Source of the DNA: Dioszegia crocea
Lineage: Eukaryota; Basidiomycota; Tremellomycetes; Tremellales; Bulleribasidiaceae
Direction: 5' to 3'
Length of the DNA: 64,000 bases
NCBI GenBank assembly: GCA_001600615.1
Contig: BCKK01000001.1
Coordinates: 3,524,806 to 3,588,805, forward strand
Position 1 is the first letter of the stretch; every line of letters starts with the position of its first letter. A program made the translations under genes and the position numbers. Of this stretch, positions 1 through 12,212 are shown piece after piece. The notes under the pieces are model-generated. The model was given only the letters and a program-made list of their open reading frames with translations, made no database searches and had not been told where the DNA came from.

Positions 1-545
1 TAGGGCGAACAAGAGCTCAAACAAGCCCGAGACTGAATTAAACGAGTTCGAAGCTGTAAGTCTTCTTGTCTCAAAGGAAAACTCGATACTGACTGGTAGA
101 TCCTCAATCAGCACGCAGCAAAGGGAATGGAGGACCAGGCGCTCGAGGCGGATGTGATGCGCAAGACCAAGGCCGCAAAGCGGCGTGCGGCCAAGCGGAC
201 TCAGGGCAAAGCACCTGCACCAGCAAAGAGGAAAGGTCGTTCGAGGAAGGATGAAGAGGATGAGGAGGAGGAAGAGGAAACGGGTGGAGGAGAGGAAGAG
301 GAAGAAGATGAGGACTCGCAGATTGCGCGTCAGCGAGGCGAGCAGGAAGAAGCTGAGCGGAAAGCAGAGCGTCAAAGAGAGAAGGAGGCGGAGAAAGAGG
401 CTGCAGCGGCTGGAGGTGGGAAGAAGCGTGCTGCACCGCCAAAACGAGGTAAGTTTGGCTTGTGTCGGGATGTGAGTCTTGGATGATGCTGATGATCGTA
501 GGAGGAAGGAAGAAGGTGGTGGTGGATAGTGATGAGGATGAGTGA
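1..545 (+). CDS. 3' end of a nuclear-type protein with Lys/Arg and acidic tail (partial)
   Basis: This is the C-terminal part of a gene that begins before the window. Open frame ends at 54 (…NEFEA); an intron 55-111 (GTAAGT…CAG) joins to a long exon from 112, and a second intron 449-501 joins to a short last exon ending TGA at 543-545. The readable tail has basic stretches (KAAKRRAAKRTQGK), a run of Asp/Glu, a coiled Glu/Lys/Arg segment, then KKRAAPPKRG and a final VVVDSDEDE. Such alternating basic and acidic low-complexity tails are typical of nuclear or nucleolar proteins, but no catalytic domain lies in the window, so function is not assigned. The two joins keep frame and use good splice sites, so the exon model is well supported. 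Confidence 0.7.
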
Positions 546-637
546 AGGCGGATTTTTGGGCCTTAGAGAGCTATTTGTATGAACATTTCTGCTTTGGTTT
601 TCCCAGCTGTTACCTGAGTAGTAATTCATACATGTGA

Positions 638-1946
638 TCACCGCCCAAGCCTCTGCTCGACGGCTCGCCAAGCGCGCATGGCTCCTGCCCACTCTTCCCG
701 ATCTATCCTCCCTGGTCCATCGTACAGATCTATCATCTCATCGCGGACATGCGGGGGTGGTGGGACTAGGCGACCCAATTTACGGAGGAACGGTAGGGTG
801 GACGTCCGGGCGAGGTGTAAGAGGGGTTTGAACAGGGAGAGTAAAGGGAGTGAGGGGGAATGATGGCTGGTAGTGTCAGCGGAGTTCCCTGCACGGGGTA
901 ATAGCACTTCTCAGCAGCCCAAAGGTATGAAAAGTAGGACCGACTAAATTTCTGATATCCGCAGTGTCCAGAATGGGTACCCGCCCAATTCAGGTGCTGG
1001 TCGCGGTAACCAGCTCCTCCAGCCTGATGGCTCATACAGCGAGTGCACAATCAAGAGATCCGGATCCTGACTGAATTGCAAGGCAGCTGATAGCCATCAG
1101 CAAGTGGATCATGTCCTGTAGATGTGGGACATACCGCGAATACCAGCATCGAGCATCGTAGGCGTGATATCTTCAGGATGTATCGACGACTTTATAAAGC
1201 TATTTGTGACTGTAGCGACTATATCAGCCGTCGAGGGTGGGAGAAGGTGCATGATTATGCGTCGGGGCGTAGGTTGTGAGGTAGATGTCTTGGCGTGATG
1301 GCCTGACGGGTCAGTCAACAGGGGTGCACGGCGAACGTACTGGTTGATGAGAAGACGGTAAATGTAGTGACCTGAGTCCCAGACCCGCTAGATCGGGAGG
1401 AGTCAACCTCATGTAGCTGCTCTGATGGCGTATGGGTGCCGGAGGAAGTACGAGGCTCAGAATTGGGAGGTGAGAGAGGTAGGCATAGCAATTCAGCCAT
1501 GATGTCTGCCTTTACAGCTTCCAGCAAACCTGGTCTTCAGATTTTGGTCTCATTGTAGGATCTAGTGCAGAGAGAAACATACCGCTCGCTTCATATATGC
1601 TGACTTCCGTGACTTCTTCCTCAGAAGCAAGCTCCGCGAGATTCAACACGCACTCCACAATCCTCGCTCGCTCGTCCCTGCTCCATTTGGTCGCGACGGC
1701 TTCGCCATTGCGCCTATGTGCTGCAGGAGGGAGTATGACCATCGCAACATGTTTTGGAGCGCTGCCACTGGCCGGCCTGCGGTCAATGGGGGTACCGTTA
1801 GATACATCTTCGTGGTCGAGGTCGGTATCGGGGTTGGTGAGCAGTTCGTACGTCCGTAGGAAGAGTGAGGAGAGGGTGAAGCATAGATGTAGGAGGAGGA
1901 GGAAGGGTAGAGCGGGGAGGTCGCGTATGCGAAGACGGCCTGCCAT
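638..1946 (-). CDS. NUS1: NUS1-type subunit of dehydrodolichyl diphosphate synthase
   Basis: Five exons (1946-1583, 1529-1341, 1302-1135, 1086-945, 866-638) sum to 1092 nt, giving 363 aa. The N-terminus has a hydrophobic helix (LPALPFLLLLHLCFTLSSLF) for ER anchoring. It is followed by PKHVAMVILPPA, by SIYEASGLLEAVKADI, and by PDLLIVHS with YPFWTLRISEIY, which parallel the PDLLLRFG and IRLTEI segments of the cis-prenyltransferase fold. The protein ends VEQRLGR, the R-x-G type C-terminal motif that NUS1/NgBR contributes to the active site of the heteromer with the catalytic subunit. The complex makes the long polyprenyl diphosphate used for dolichol and N-glycosylation. The last intron has a weak donor (GTCGGT), but it is needed to pass an in-frame TAG and restores the expected SEIY block. 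Family assignment is from motif recognition; sequence drift in this family is large. Confidence 0.85.
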
Positions 1947-2258
1947 CTCTTACAGGCAGTAGAGTGGTAACTAGGCGGACCAAGAGGTGGACAGTGCTAT
2001 GGAACAGGCGTTTCGACTTTTCCCCGCATCTGTAAGATGAAACGTGGCGCCAAGACCATCTTCTGCCAGCCTTGAGTGATGGATGCAAGACTCTACATGA
2101 CATGCATGGAATCTGTCTGTTCTTATCTATTCACAAGCTTACTACACATCGCTACGAAAGAAAACTGTCCACCAAAGAGCCCAAATCTACAAGCCAGATC
2201 AAACGTAAGAAACACAAAATGCCCAAATCACCTCGCCTCTCTTCCCTCAGCCGACCGC
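1947..2258. other. Intergenic: NUS1 upstream region and 3' flank of SNF2 ATPase gene
   Basis: Both neighbours are on the minus strand, so this stretch should hold the NUS1 promoter and the 3' end region of the SNF2 gene. I see no convincing coding exon or clear TATA box. Confidence 0.5.
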
Positions 2259-5200
2259 CTAATCATCATAATTGAAGAGCCTCATCAAGTCTTGGACCGT
2301 CAACCTGCCCAACTTGCCGCCAGTACCTTCGCCCATCGCCCCATCTGCCAAGGCCGATTTCTTCTCCTGGAGCGCGAGGATTCGCTGCTCGACGGTGTCC
2401 TTAATGATCAATCGACGAACGTCAACAGGGCGGGTCTGACCAATTCGGTGCGCACGGTCGACAGCCTGGTTCTCGGCCGCGGCGTTCCAGGCGAGATCAA
2501 GAGAGATGACCTAGGAATTAGCTGTTGCTCGGAGCAGATAAAAATGTACTGACCTTGCTTGCAGCAGTCAAATTTAAACCGGCACCTCCAGCCTTCCGGC
2601 TGATGAGCATAACTCGGGGTGATCGGTCGTTCTTGATCGGTCCAGTAAACTCCTTGATCACGTCCTCTCGGTCGGAAGTCCTCATACCGCCGTAGTACAT
2701 ACGATTGGGGACACCCTTGTTGTCGAGGAAGCGCTCGACAAGTTTCAGGTAAGTGACGAACTCGGAGAAGATGAGGACCTTGATGCCGTCTTCGGCCAGA
2801 TACTCGTCGATGAGGTCGCTAAGAATAGTTAGCCAAGCTCAGGTCAGAAGGACGACACAACTCACCCCATAACCTTCATCTTTGTACTAGGCAGTACGCT
2901 CGCAATCTCGTCGAGCTCCATAGGCTCCTCGTCGTCGGCAGCTTTGGCCTTGCCTTTGCCTTTATCGAGTCGCTTGGCGCTTCGCGAATCATTGCTCTCG
3001 AGATCATCGTCGCTCTCGTCTCCCATCTGTACGTCAGTGATGAAGCAAAACTTTCGAGAACATTCTGGACTTACCGACTTTCTCTTGCCCTTGCGATCAG
3101 ACCCCGAGCCCGATCCCGAGCCTTCGCCCAAGGTCGCATCCTCATCCGCCTGCTCCTTCTCCGGATCAAAGAAGGCCACCGCTGCGAACAGCCTATTTTT
3201 CTCGATGAGCGAGCGGCACAGGGGGCACTTTCGAGCTCCCCGCGCGGTCTGCTCGTCGGTGAGGTCTCCGCCGTCCCTTGGGACCGCAGTTAGGATCGCC
3301 TCGAGACAATCTCGGCAGTAGGAGTGTTTGCACTCGGTCACGGTCTCGTAATCGAATGGCTCAAAGCAGACCGGACACTCATTGTCCTGGTCCTCGCCCT
3401 CAAGCTCGATCGCCTCGACGGTCGCTTCGTGTCGGGCCTTGAGCCTGGCCGTGACATCGGCAACCCAAACGTCGCCAAGGAGCTGAACGGCCTTGGCCAA
3501 GTCGGCGCCGGGGTTGATGATTGGGATGTTCATCGACAGGTTAAGGTCTTCGTCCGAAACGATAAAGTCGTCCGGGTGGGCGGGATCGCCAGGGTTTCGA
3601 CGCAGAAGCCAGGGGTGGCAGGTGAGTTGTCGCAAGCGCATCAACATGGTGAGCACGCATGACATGTTCTTTAGAACCGTCCCTGTGATGTCAGGTGACA
3701 TCCGGAAGCAAGCGAAAAAGACTTACCCTGCTTGAGGAATTTTCCAAACTTAATCTTCATCCTGTTCTCAACTTGGTCGTAGATGGCGCGTTCCTCCATG
3801 GAGAAATCGAGTTCCACTTCCGTGGTGTTTTTGGGAGGCAGGTTGAGCAGACGGTGGCCGTTCAAGACTGAATCCTTGTGTCTTCGCATCATGCAGGTTT
3901 TCAAGATAGCCTAAATGATCAGTCACGACTAGACGAGAGCCAAGGATAAACCTACCTGGGTGCGATCGGCAGCGCGCTTAGGGTTCTTCTTGACCCGCTT
4001 GGAGATGTGCTTGTTGAACTCGGCCCACTCTGATTGAGGACTGATGCCCAAGAATCGCAGGTGGGGGTAGACATCGTCGAGAGTGTTGTTGATCAACGTA
4101 CCGGTGAGCGACCAGCGGTGGACAGCGTCGAGTTCAGCCGCAGCCTTGGAGGCTTGGGTGGCTTTATTACGGATGAAGTGCGCCTCATCGAGAACGACTC
4201 GGAACCAACGCATTTTGAAGCATGGGCCTGATCATCAGCGAAAATCGTCCAGTGACTCACCCTTCCTCTTAACTGGAGCAGCAGCATTGTCATCCTCATC
4301 GTCCGAGGGTAGCAGACCAGGGACGCGTCTCTTCTTCTTCTTCTGCTTCGGCTGAGCCATTAGCGATGCACAGTTTGAGGATTTGTGTATCCTACCTCGG
4401 CGAAGTCGGATACCATCGTGCCGTATGTCGTCAAGACGACATCAGCTTGTCGGAACTCTTTCGAAGTTTTGGCTCTGGTCGCACCGTGGTGGACCAGGAT
4501 TTTGAAAGTGCCCTCAGCAGTCTTGGATTCGATCTCCATTTTCCATCTGGCGGTCAGTACGAATGTCGTCGACACACTCACTGATTCAGGACAGCAAGAG
4601 GCGCCACAATGAGAGTGGTCTTTACGCGGCCATCCTCGCTTTGGTTGCCACAGAGTGTCGCGATGGTCTGGACAGTCTATCGTTAGCAAATGATGGCCAA
4701 AGTCGAACTTACTTTTCCGAGACCCATGGCGTCGCAAAGCAAACCACCCATGTATCGCTTGTCTTTCTCCTTCTCCAACATAAATGCGACTCCCAGGATT
4801 TGATGAGGCATCAGGGTCACAGTCATGTCGCCCAGCTTCTGCTCCTGGGTGTCCAGGCCGAGAGTTTTCAAGGCTTTTCCAATATCTTGGTCCTCGCTGA
4901 AATCTTGCATGGCACCTTGGAAGAAGGTTTGGAGGCTGTGATAGTCAGCAGTGCCTGCAAGGGAAGGAGCGTGCCACTTACTCGCCAATAGGGGGTCCCC
5001 GATCCGGGTACATCATGTCATGGTAGTCGTCCAGCTCCTCGCCCGTGTAGCCGTATGGATTGGGCAATGCGGCCGCTGCTCCGGGCGCCACGGCGGCGGC
5101 AACAGCGGCGGCAACAGCGGCGGCAACAGCGGCCGCGGGTGGAGGCGCAACAGCACCAGGGCCAAGGCCAGGGCCAGGGGCTGCGGCGGCTGCGGCGGCG

Positions 5201-6884
5201 GTGGCGGTGGCGGTGGCGACAGATCCCACAGGACCCAGGATGCCCGCCGTGCGGGCAGCATTGATCTGGGACGCGAGCTCGACAGCTGACTGCCGATACT
5301 GAACGTGCTTCACGCGAGTGAGAGCTTCGATCTGTACGAATGACGGAGAACTGATGCTGATCTCTTGAGGCAGAACGGGGAAGTGGTCACTGTCGGAATA
5401 AAGCACAACGCCTAGGGCTTGAGCGTAGTCGTTAAACACCCTCGTAATAGCAGGTCTAACATTAGCGCATCTCTGCCAGCTGACAGGATAGACTCACGTG
5501 CGAAATTCTCCGGGGGCTGGAGTGAGAAGGGTTCGGTATGCGGTTCGTATTTGGGCATCCCGGTCGAGCTTCATTTGTGCGAGCTGCGCTTGAAGTGCAG
5601 CCAAATTTGTCGGGTTAACGTAGATGGCTGGAGCTTGGCCGACAGGTGCGGCGGGACCTCTGTAGCCAGGCTCAGGCTTGGCCTGATGGATGACTGTCCA
5701 GTCAGCATCTACAGGATGAGAAAGGCGAGATCACTTACCTGGCTGGACAGCAGGCGCAGGCGCAGCTGCAGATGAGCCCCTCGCTGGAGGAACATCGTCG
5801 TCATCGTCCAGTGTATAGGGGTTGGCCTCGTTGGTGACCTTCCTAAACTCGACTGGGACATCGTCGGGGTGAACGACAGAGACCTCATCGTCGAGTGAGT
5901 CTAAGATCGAAAGGACTGATTTAACCTTGGGCTGGGGTTTGTAGCCCGGAACAGAGGGTTTGGTCTCCAGTCGAGAAGAAGGAGAGGAAGAAGGCATGTT
6001 TTGCTTGCTCGAGGGCAGCAGCACATTGCTCGAGCTCGAGCCGGCCCGAGCGTTAACCAAGGGCGAAGATGAAGGCATCGCCCGTGGGGGAAGTGTGCTC
6101 TTTGAGCTGCTCGCGTGGCTGTTGGGGAATTGGTACTGAGAGACAGGCGGTACCGTGCGAGAGACCGAAGCAGGAGTCGGTCGCGACGGGCCGGGTACTG
6201 GCGCAGCAGGAGCAGCAGCAGGAGCAACTGCATCGGAGCCGTCGCGTCCATCGGTGGGCAGGTAGGTCTTGCTCTGAAAGGTTAGGATAGCGTCAGATCA
6301 GAAACTTACTTTACTGCACCTCTCCTTGCGCCCTTTGATGTGATCGGCGGTATCGCAATGGTTCTGCATATTAGCCAAGTCGACAAGTCTGGGAACGGGA
6401 ACATGCCACGTACCTGGTATTCCCACAGCGATCCGAAGCCGTGGCTCCTACCTCCATCCTTCTCAGCCGGGTCCGCGCCGAGCCTGATGTCCTGGAAAGT
6501 CAGTAATGTCTCTATAAGAGATTGCAAAAGGACTGACGATCCAGCAGTAATCTTCAAGACCTGGATGTCAGCAAAGGCATTATCCAATGGTGGTTAACTT
6601 ACAGGTCGCGACTCCAAAGCCGTTTCCGCCGACTGAGCTCGATTTGCCAGGTTGAGCAAATTCGACAATGAAATTCAGATCATTGGGGAATTTCGCGGCA
6701 TGTCTTTCAAAAGCACGGAGGTAGAAAGATTCCAAGACCTAGGGGGTCAGCCTTCCGGTCCTTCACCTAAGCTGGACAGGAAATATAGGCGTAAAATTTG
6801 TCTACTTACCGCTGATGGCCTCTCATCGATCTCTCGCGTCTTACGCGCCAGCTCGACTATCTGTGTCCTGTCCAAATAGCTCAT
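2259..6884 (-). CDS. SNF2-family DNA-dependent ATPase with inserted RING finger (Uls1/Rad5-16 type)
   Basis: A large multi-exon gene (about 1,250 aa) starting [15 protein letters not shown] at 6884 and ending LFNYDD at 2259. The first 400 or so residues are low complexity, including an Ala/Val run at about 5080-5215. The helicase core shows the P-loop as CDAMGLGK then an intron then TIATL (about 4700), [22 protein letters not shown] (motif II, DEAH), [14 protein letters not shown] (motif III), then the C-terminal lobe with [16 protein letters not shown] and [14 protein letters not shown]. Between the lobes is a C3HC4 RING ([21 protein letters not shown]…CPLC, about 3190-3390), as in the Rad5/Rad16/Uls1 branch, which act as chromatin or DNA translocases and often as ubiquitin or SUMO-targeted ligases. 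An acidic and Ser-rich loop follows the RING. I favour a Uls1-like role, but cannot separate it from other Rad5/16 members by eye. Confidence 0.88.
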
Positions 6885-7374
6885 GCTGACTGATGTAAGA
6901 GGTGGGAGGGGGAGATTGGGAAATGAGGAGAGGGCGCGCTGGGCCGAAAATCGCCAAGTGGGTGTCGCTGAAGAGCCGTGTGTTCAAGGTGGGTGTCCCT
7001 TGTGAGGATTTGATAGGCGTCCAATGAGCCTAGTGTGTCTCGATGATGTATTGAGGAACATGGGGTTGAAGAGAGAGAGAGGAGGGAGGTTGAGTGAGGT
7101 TGAGTGGACTGTGGAGCGCGTCTGAAACTCCCCCGGAACCATCACGTAACCGGGAAAACAAAGCAGCGCGTCCCGTGTACGTCATCAATTAAAGTTTGGT
7201 GGCGCTGTCACGCTGTCACGCTCCCGTCTATCCCGCTCAGTACTCAGCCTTTGCAGCGTCAACTGCCTGGAGCCTGGAGCCTGGAGCACAACATCTGCAA
7301 GCATAGTTTATAAATCCTTCCGCAAGGTCCTCATCCCCTTCCTCCAGCTCCAGTTCCTTCTCTGAGCCTGCAGC
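6885..7374. other. Intergenic: promoter side of SNF2 gene, 3' flank of KIN1
   Basis: Both flanking genes are on the minus strand. The stretch holds short tandem repeats only: a 7-bp unit (gcctgga) three times near 7264-7284 and a repeated gctgtcacgct near 7204-7221. No exon was recognised. Confidence 0.5.
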
Positions 7375-10300
7375 CTAAAGCCTCATCTCCTTGAGTACTG
7401 TCTTGGCCAACTGTTGATACGCCCATCCGTCTCCTGAGATACGCCTGAATTGAATTCCGTGTAGCGGTAGCCATGGTACCTGATATCAGCTTCGCCCTTA
7501 CTCAAGACGTACCTTGACCACACTAATCTCAAATCTGACAATCATTTTGCCTCCGATACCCCCGCCCGCTGCCAATGCCCAGGCATCCACATCATCCTCC
7601 GCCTTCCCATCCCCAATGCTTAGATTCGCCATTTGCCCATTAGCAAGGTCGCTGGCACTGGCTGTCCCGCTGGATCCGCCCGATCGGAACGGCTGTGCAG
7701 GCGTCTGACTCGGGGTGGGACTCCCTCGTGGTTTCTCCTCCTCCCCAATCTGCTGCTTGCTCTTCTTCCGCCGGACGCTAGGACGTCTAGTCGTCCCCTT
7801 CGCTAGACCCGCACCCGTAGTGGCCGGCAGATCCAGCGTCGCCTCGTCCGCCTGCACACTTCCGAGCACGATACTCGGTACGTGCACGCATTCGAATCCG
7901 CCTCGAATTGGGCGATGTTTGATGCCGATCCGATTGAGTACGGCGGCGATATCCCGGTTAAGAGTGGCGGCCGGTTTCGTGCTCGTCGTGGCGACGCTGA
8001 AGAGACCTTTCAGGTAAACAGATTTGACTGGTTCGAGCTCGTCCTCTTCGTCTACGACGGGAGATGGGCTGATGGGTTGTGGGGTAGTAGCCACCGGCGT
8101 CTCCTTGACATTCGGCATCCACCCAGCTTCGGGGCTCTTTCTCCCGTTCGCCCCCTTTTGACTCGTCCGCCTCCCCAATCTCCCCATGCTATTGGAGATA
8201 CTCCCCACCGAGACTCTCCGCTCGTGCTTCTTCTCGTTGAGCGTTTGACCTCTCCCTTCGAGCGGCATGCTGGGGCTCGGCGTTACCCCGTTCCTCGGTG
8301 TTTCACCTGATCGGACAGGCTCATTACCTAACAGGCCAAACTTCTTCCCTCCCGCCTCGTCCATCTGCATCAAGCTCGGTTGAAGTGGGGTAGGCGGGTT
8401 GGACGCACTGGGCTGGCGCCGGTGGTGCGCCACTGGTACATCGGCAATCTGGCTGTTCTCCTCATCCGCCCCGGGGTGCTGCATGACGGGATTTGGAACA
8501 TCGCGCGCGCGTTCTCTACCGAAGGAGCGATCAATGGGAGATTCGTTGCCCATCGCGTGTGTCGTAGGGGGAACGGCAAGAGATGGGATTGACATCCCGA
8601 ACCCAGTGGGTGTAGGTTCGATGCTCGTTTGACTCGACGCAAAGTGGCCCTTGCCATACACCTTCTCCCTCTCCATCTTTTCTCTTGCCAAGAAGTAGAT
8701 GGAGATGAGGGGGTCGAAAGCTCGAGTGGGATCCTGACCCTCCTTCTCCCGCACCGGCTCTTCCACCTTCTTGTCCTCTTTGAACAGCTTCTTCTTCAGG
8801 TCAAAGCCCGAGAAACGCTTCTTCTTGGGCGAATCCGTGACGTCTATCGTCGAGCTTGAGCTACCGCCTATCCGCTTCTTATCCCGCCTCGCCTCCCACT
8901 GCAGTACAGTATGCAGATACAGCTCAGATGAGAGGATCGCATGGAGCTCGGCATATATTTGCTCCTGCGAGCCGAAGGTAAATCCGCCCATGGCGGCAAT
9001 CACCGTCCAGTCCAGCTCGTCCGCCCGGAGGGGTTCTCGCCGTATAAGATGGCTTTCCGGCGGTCCATCGTAGCCCTTGACCATGAATGGATGTTGGAGG
9101 ACTTCGGTCAAGGTGGCACGGTCATTCGGGTTGGTGACCAGCATCCGGGCAAGCAGACTCTTGCACTCGTTCGAGAGCCAAGCAGGGTATTCGACGAGAC
9201 CACGTTTGATCTTGGCGTGTAGGGCTGGCATAGATTGGTCGTCAAAGGGGACTTTCCCGCAGACCAGGACATAGAGGACGATCCCGAATGACCAGACGTC
9301 GACCTCTGGCCCGGTATATACTTTGGCATTGAGGAGTTCGGGTGCGGCAAAGTAGAGAGAGCCGCAGAATGTGGAGAGGTGTCGAGAGGGGGAAAAGAGG
9401 TTGGATAGACCAAAATCAATGATTTTGATATTCCCATTCTTGGATATGAGGATATTTTCGATCTTTAGATCTCGGTGAACGATGGAGTTGCGATGGCAGT
9501 ACTCCAGAGCGCTACCGATTTGGCGTGCGAATTTCCGAGCGGCACGTTCGCGCAGCCTTCCGTGGGAGATGATGTAGTCGAGCATCTGCCCTCCATCGAT
9601 GAATTCAGTCACCATGTAATGGTGGTTGGTGTGGATCATGAATTCCCGCATACCGCAAATGTAGGGATGGTGGAGTAAGAGGGAGATGGCGGCTTCGCGG
9701 ATTGTCCGAATCTCCTTAGAGTCTTCCTTTAAACGCTGCTTCTCTGCCTCTTCGGCTGTACGTGGTTCGTCTCGTCGTGCCGCATCGTTATATCGAGGGA
9801 TTATCTTTACCGCGCACTGAAGTCAGCTCGGTATAGGTCTTAACTCACCTTCTCCTTAGTGTAAACATTCACGGCAAGTTTCACCTTGCCCATACTCCCC
9901 GCTCCCAGCGTCTTCTGCAACTGCCAATCCCCGACTTGTCTATATCGGCTCCTCTCCTTTGAGGCCCCATTCCCATTCACCACGCCCGAGCCCGAAGCCC
10001 CGTTTCGCTCACTGCCAGAGGCATGCTTTCGCTCCCTATCTTCTTCCCTCCCTTTACTCAGCCCGACCATCTTCCCAACGTGCGCGACGGCGTCCTGAGT
10101 AACAGCCGAGGAATGGCCTTGATAAGCGGTCGGTGGTGTTTGAGGATGAACTGGGGAAAAGCCGGAAGGAGGTGATGGGCCGTATGCCGAGTATGACGAG
10201 GCTGGAGGGGTAGCTCCAGATAGCGGTGATGGGGAGTAGGCGTGGGCGGGTATTCTGGAATCTGGAGCGGCGCGTTGTGGAGATCGAGATGGGCTGAGGC

Positions 10301-10574
10301 GTCAGTTGATGCAAGTGCGCATTTATAGTTTCGGTCCGCACAGCTATTCGCCTGCGAACCCCTTGGCGGGTCTAGACTTCAATTACACTCGTCAACTCCT
10401 CATCTTATTCCTGACATTCTCCATCTCGCCCCTCTGGCATTCTTCCACTGGATGAGGTCTCCTCATACCCAGCCGCGCAACAGCCACAACGGCACAACCC
10501 TATCGAGATCCCGCCCAAACTCACCTTCGTCCCGCATCCCTAGTCGTCACGTACTCCCACTCATGACCAGTCAT
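7375..10574 (-). CDS. KIN1: KIN1/KIN2 (MARK/PAR-1 type) serine/threonine protein kinase
   Basis: Four exons (10574-10525, 10293-9849, 9816-7513, 7479-7375) sum to 2904 nt, giving 967 aa. A Ser/Pro-rich N-terminus leads into the kinase domain at about residues 135-410: glycine loop LGAGSMGKV, lysine in CAVKII, catalytic loop HRDLKIEN, DFGLSN, and the activation-loop end CGSLYFAAPELL. A long disordered linker follows. The last short exon completes a KA1 domain (MIVRFEISVVK joined to VPWLPLHGIQFRR, then ISGDGWAYQQLAKTVLKEM), which binds acidic phospholipids and holds the kinase at the plasma membrane. In fungi KIN1/2 act in polarity, secretion and ER-stress mRNA control. The start was chosen because a 50-nt first exon (MTGHEWEYVTTRDAGR) joins in phase to the open frame at 10293; an in-frame TGA blocks extension without that intron. 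The first exon is the least certain part. Confidence 0.9.
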
Positions 10575-11556
10575 CACCGTCCCTCCATAGCTCGGAGTGT
10601 CCATTCCGCCATTTGGTACCCGTTCCTCCTGCACCGCCTGCAAATGCGCCGGTAATGGGTTGAACGAGGTCATTGCGCTGCCGTCCTTTCGATGAATCTA
10701 CACAAATGAGGTCTCGGAGATCGAGCGGAAGTGGGAGGTGTTGATCCTCGAAGGAGTGGGCGATTCCTCGGATTGGGATCCCGGCTGCAAGCAGAGTCCG
10801 GGGTGCGTAGATTCAAGTAGCGAGGTGAGGAGGAATGTAGTGAGGGAGATGATCGGAACAGGCAGCAATCCTTGACCCCGTGGGTAGGTATGGGTCTAGG
10901 CTTGTTCTGCCGTCGTCCGTCGATTGTGGGGTATGTTTGGGAGTGGAGTGGGCGTGTTGTAAGGTGAAACGTGGAACAGGGCGAGGGTCTAGGGTCTGGA
11001 GTCTAACCTGAAGGGCCGGTGATGTCGGCAAGGGTTGATCCCTGTTGATATCCCTGAAGATATGATCGTCGTGCAGCTTTGCCAGGTAGCGTTTGCCGTG
11101 TATTTGCCGGTACAAGCCTGAGTGGGCCAGGGTGTGGACTAGGAGCTGATAGAGTCTAACTGGAGCTGGAGATGATGTGGCCTGTATTGGCCGGGCTGAG
11201 TGTGGATTAGGATCTCAGCATGACGAGAGGTTACTCCATTAGTAAACGCTATAACTGGAATTCTGGCCTTTTAGCATTAGCATTTTGCTTCCGGCAGCCT
11301 AAGTCAGGGTAATTCAGGGTGCCGTATGGGTAATTGTGGGGATCCCAAGAGTGGCTCCCAGCGATGGTCGATGGAGCCTATCGACCGTCTGCTGCCCCCA
11401 TCTTATCCGTCCAACACGTAGGTATCTAATAAGACATATCAAGATCACATGATCAGCAGCATCCGTCATGTATCTCATACATTCGCCTACTTCAAGTACA
11501 TGCATCTCCTCTTCCAACCTCCACACCTGAGCCTCCATCCTGGGCAACTACTGACC
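10575..11556. other. Unresolved region upstream of KIN1
   Basis: No complete gene can be built here. On the minus strand two short open segments look protein-like: one at about 11550-11470 (MEAQVWRLEEEMHVLEV) and one at about 11116-11030 (YRQIHGKRYLAKLHDDHIF) preceded by a CAG acceptor. They could be 3' exons of the small minus-strand gene at 11557-12047, but no in-phase joins were found. Confidence 0.3.
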
Positions 11557-12047
11557 TCACACCTCATCCCCTCTATATCGCCTGACACCAGGTATCGTCA
11601 ATTCCTTGGGCATCACTCCCACCTCCCGGGACTGAATGACCGGCTGCAAGCGGGCTGCTTGCACAAGAGCAAGGCATGCTGCGTCTCCAGCTGAGCACGC
11701 GAGGTATTGGAGCATGGTCTGTACGGGGCTCAGTCGGGGAATAGGTTGTAGTTCGGGTTTGATGTCGGACGAGGAAGTCGATGGGAGTGAATCAGGGGGC
11801 TTAACACCGATGACAGAAGGCATGGTGAGGCGAAGTTCGAAGTTGGGCTGAAAGGGTTTCTCGGGAATCATGTTGATTCTCACTGACCGGGAGAGATCTG
11901 ATCTTGTATGGTATCGGTTCGACTGACGATTGGATAGATTTGGGGCAGATGAGAGTAACTAGACTCTCATAGCAAGCTGCAGGAGTCAGCTGGCGAGCGA
12001 GAGTCTCAGAACAGAAGTGAAAGGATGATACCTGTGACGCGTTCCAT
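11557..12047 (-). CDS. Small hypothetical protein (possibly 5' part of a longer gene)
   Basis: A 16-nt first exon (12047-12032, MERVT) joins through a GTATCA…CAG intron, in phase, to an open frame 11882-11557, giving 113 aa. The protein reads MERVTVRINMIPEKPF and includes PNFELRLTMPSVIGVKPP, a Ser-rich stretch and AGDAACLALVQAARLQP. I do not recognise the family. The frame ends at a TGA that could instead lie in an intron leading to the segments downstream at 11.0-11.5 kb. Support is only the in-phase join and the non-random look of the peptide. Confidence 0.35.
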
Positions 12048-12212
12048 CCTCAGGCGTCCCACATCCCTTCAGTCGGCCTGGTGTCGCAGCACCTAGATAG
12101 TTCGGACATGCATCAGCTAAGGATAGCCCCTAATCAGTTGACTCCTCACTGCTTTGACCTGAACATCATCCACCCTCCTCAACTCAACTTCCACCACATA
12201 CAAAAACTCAAA

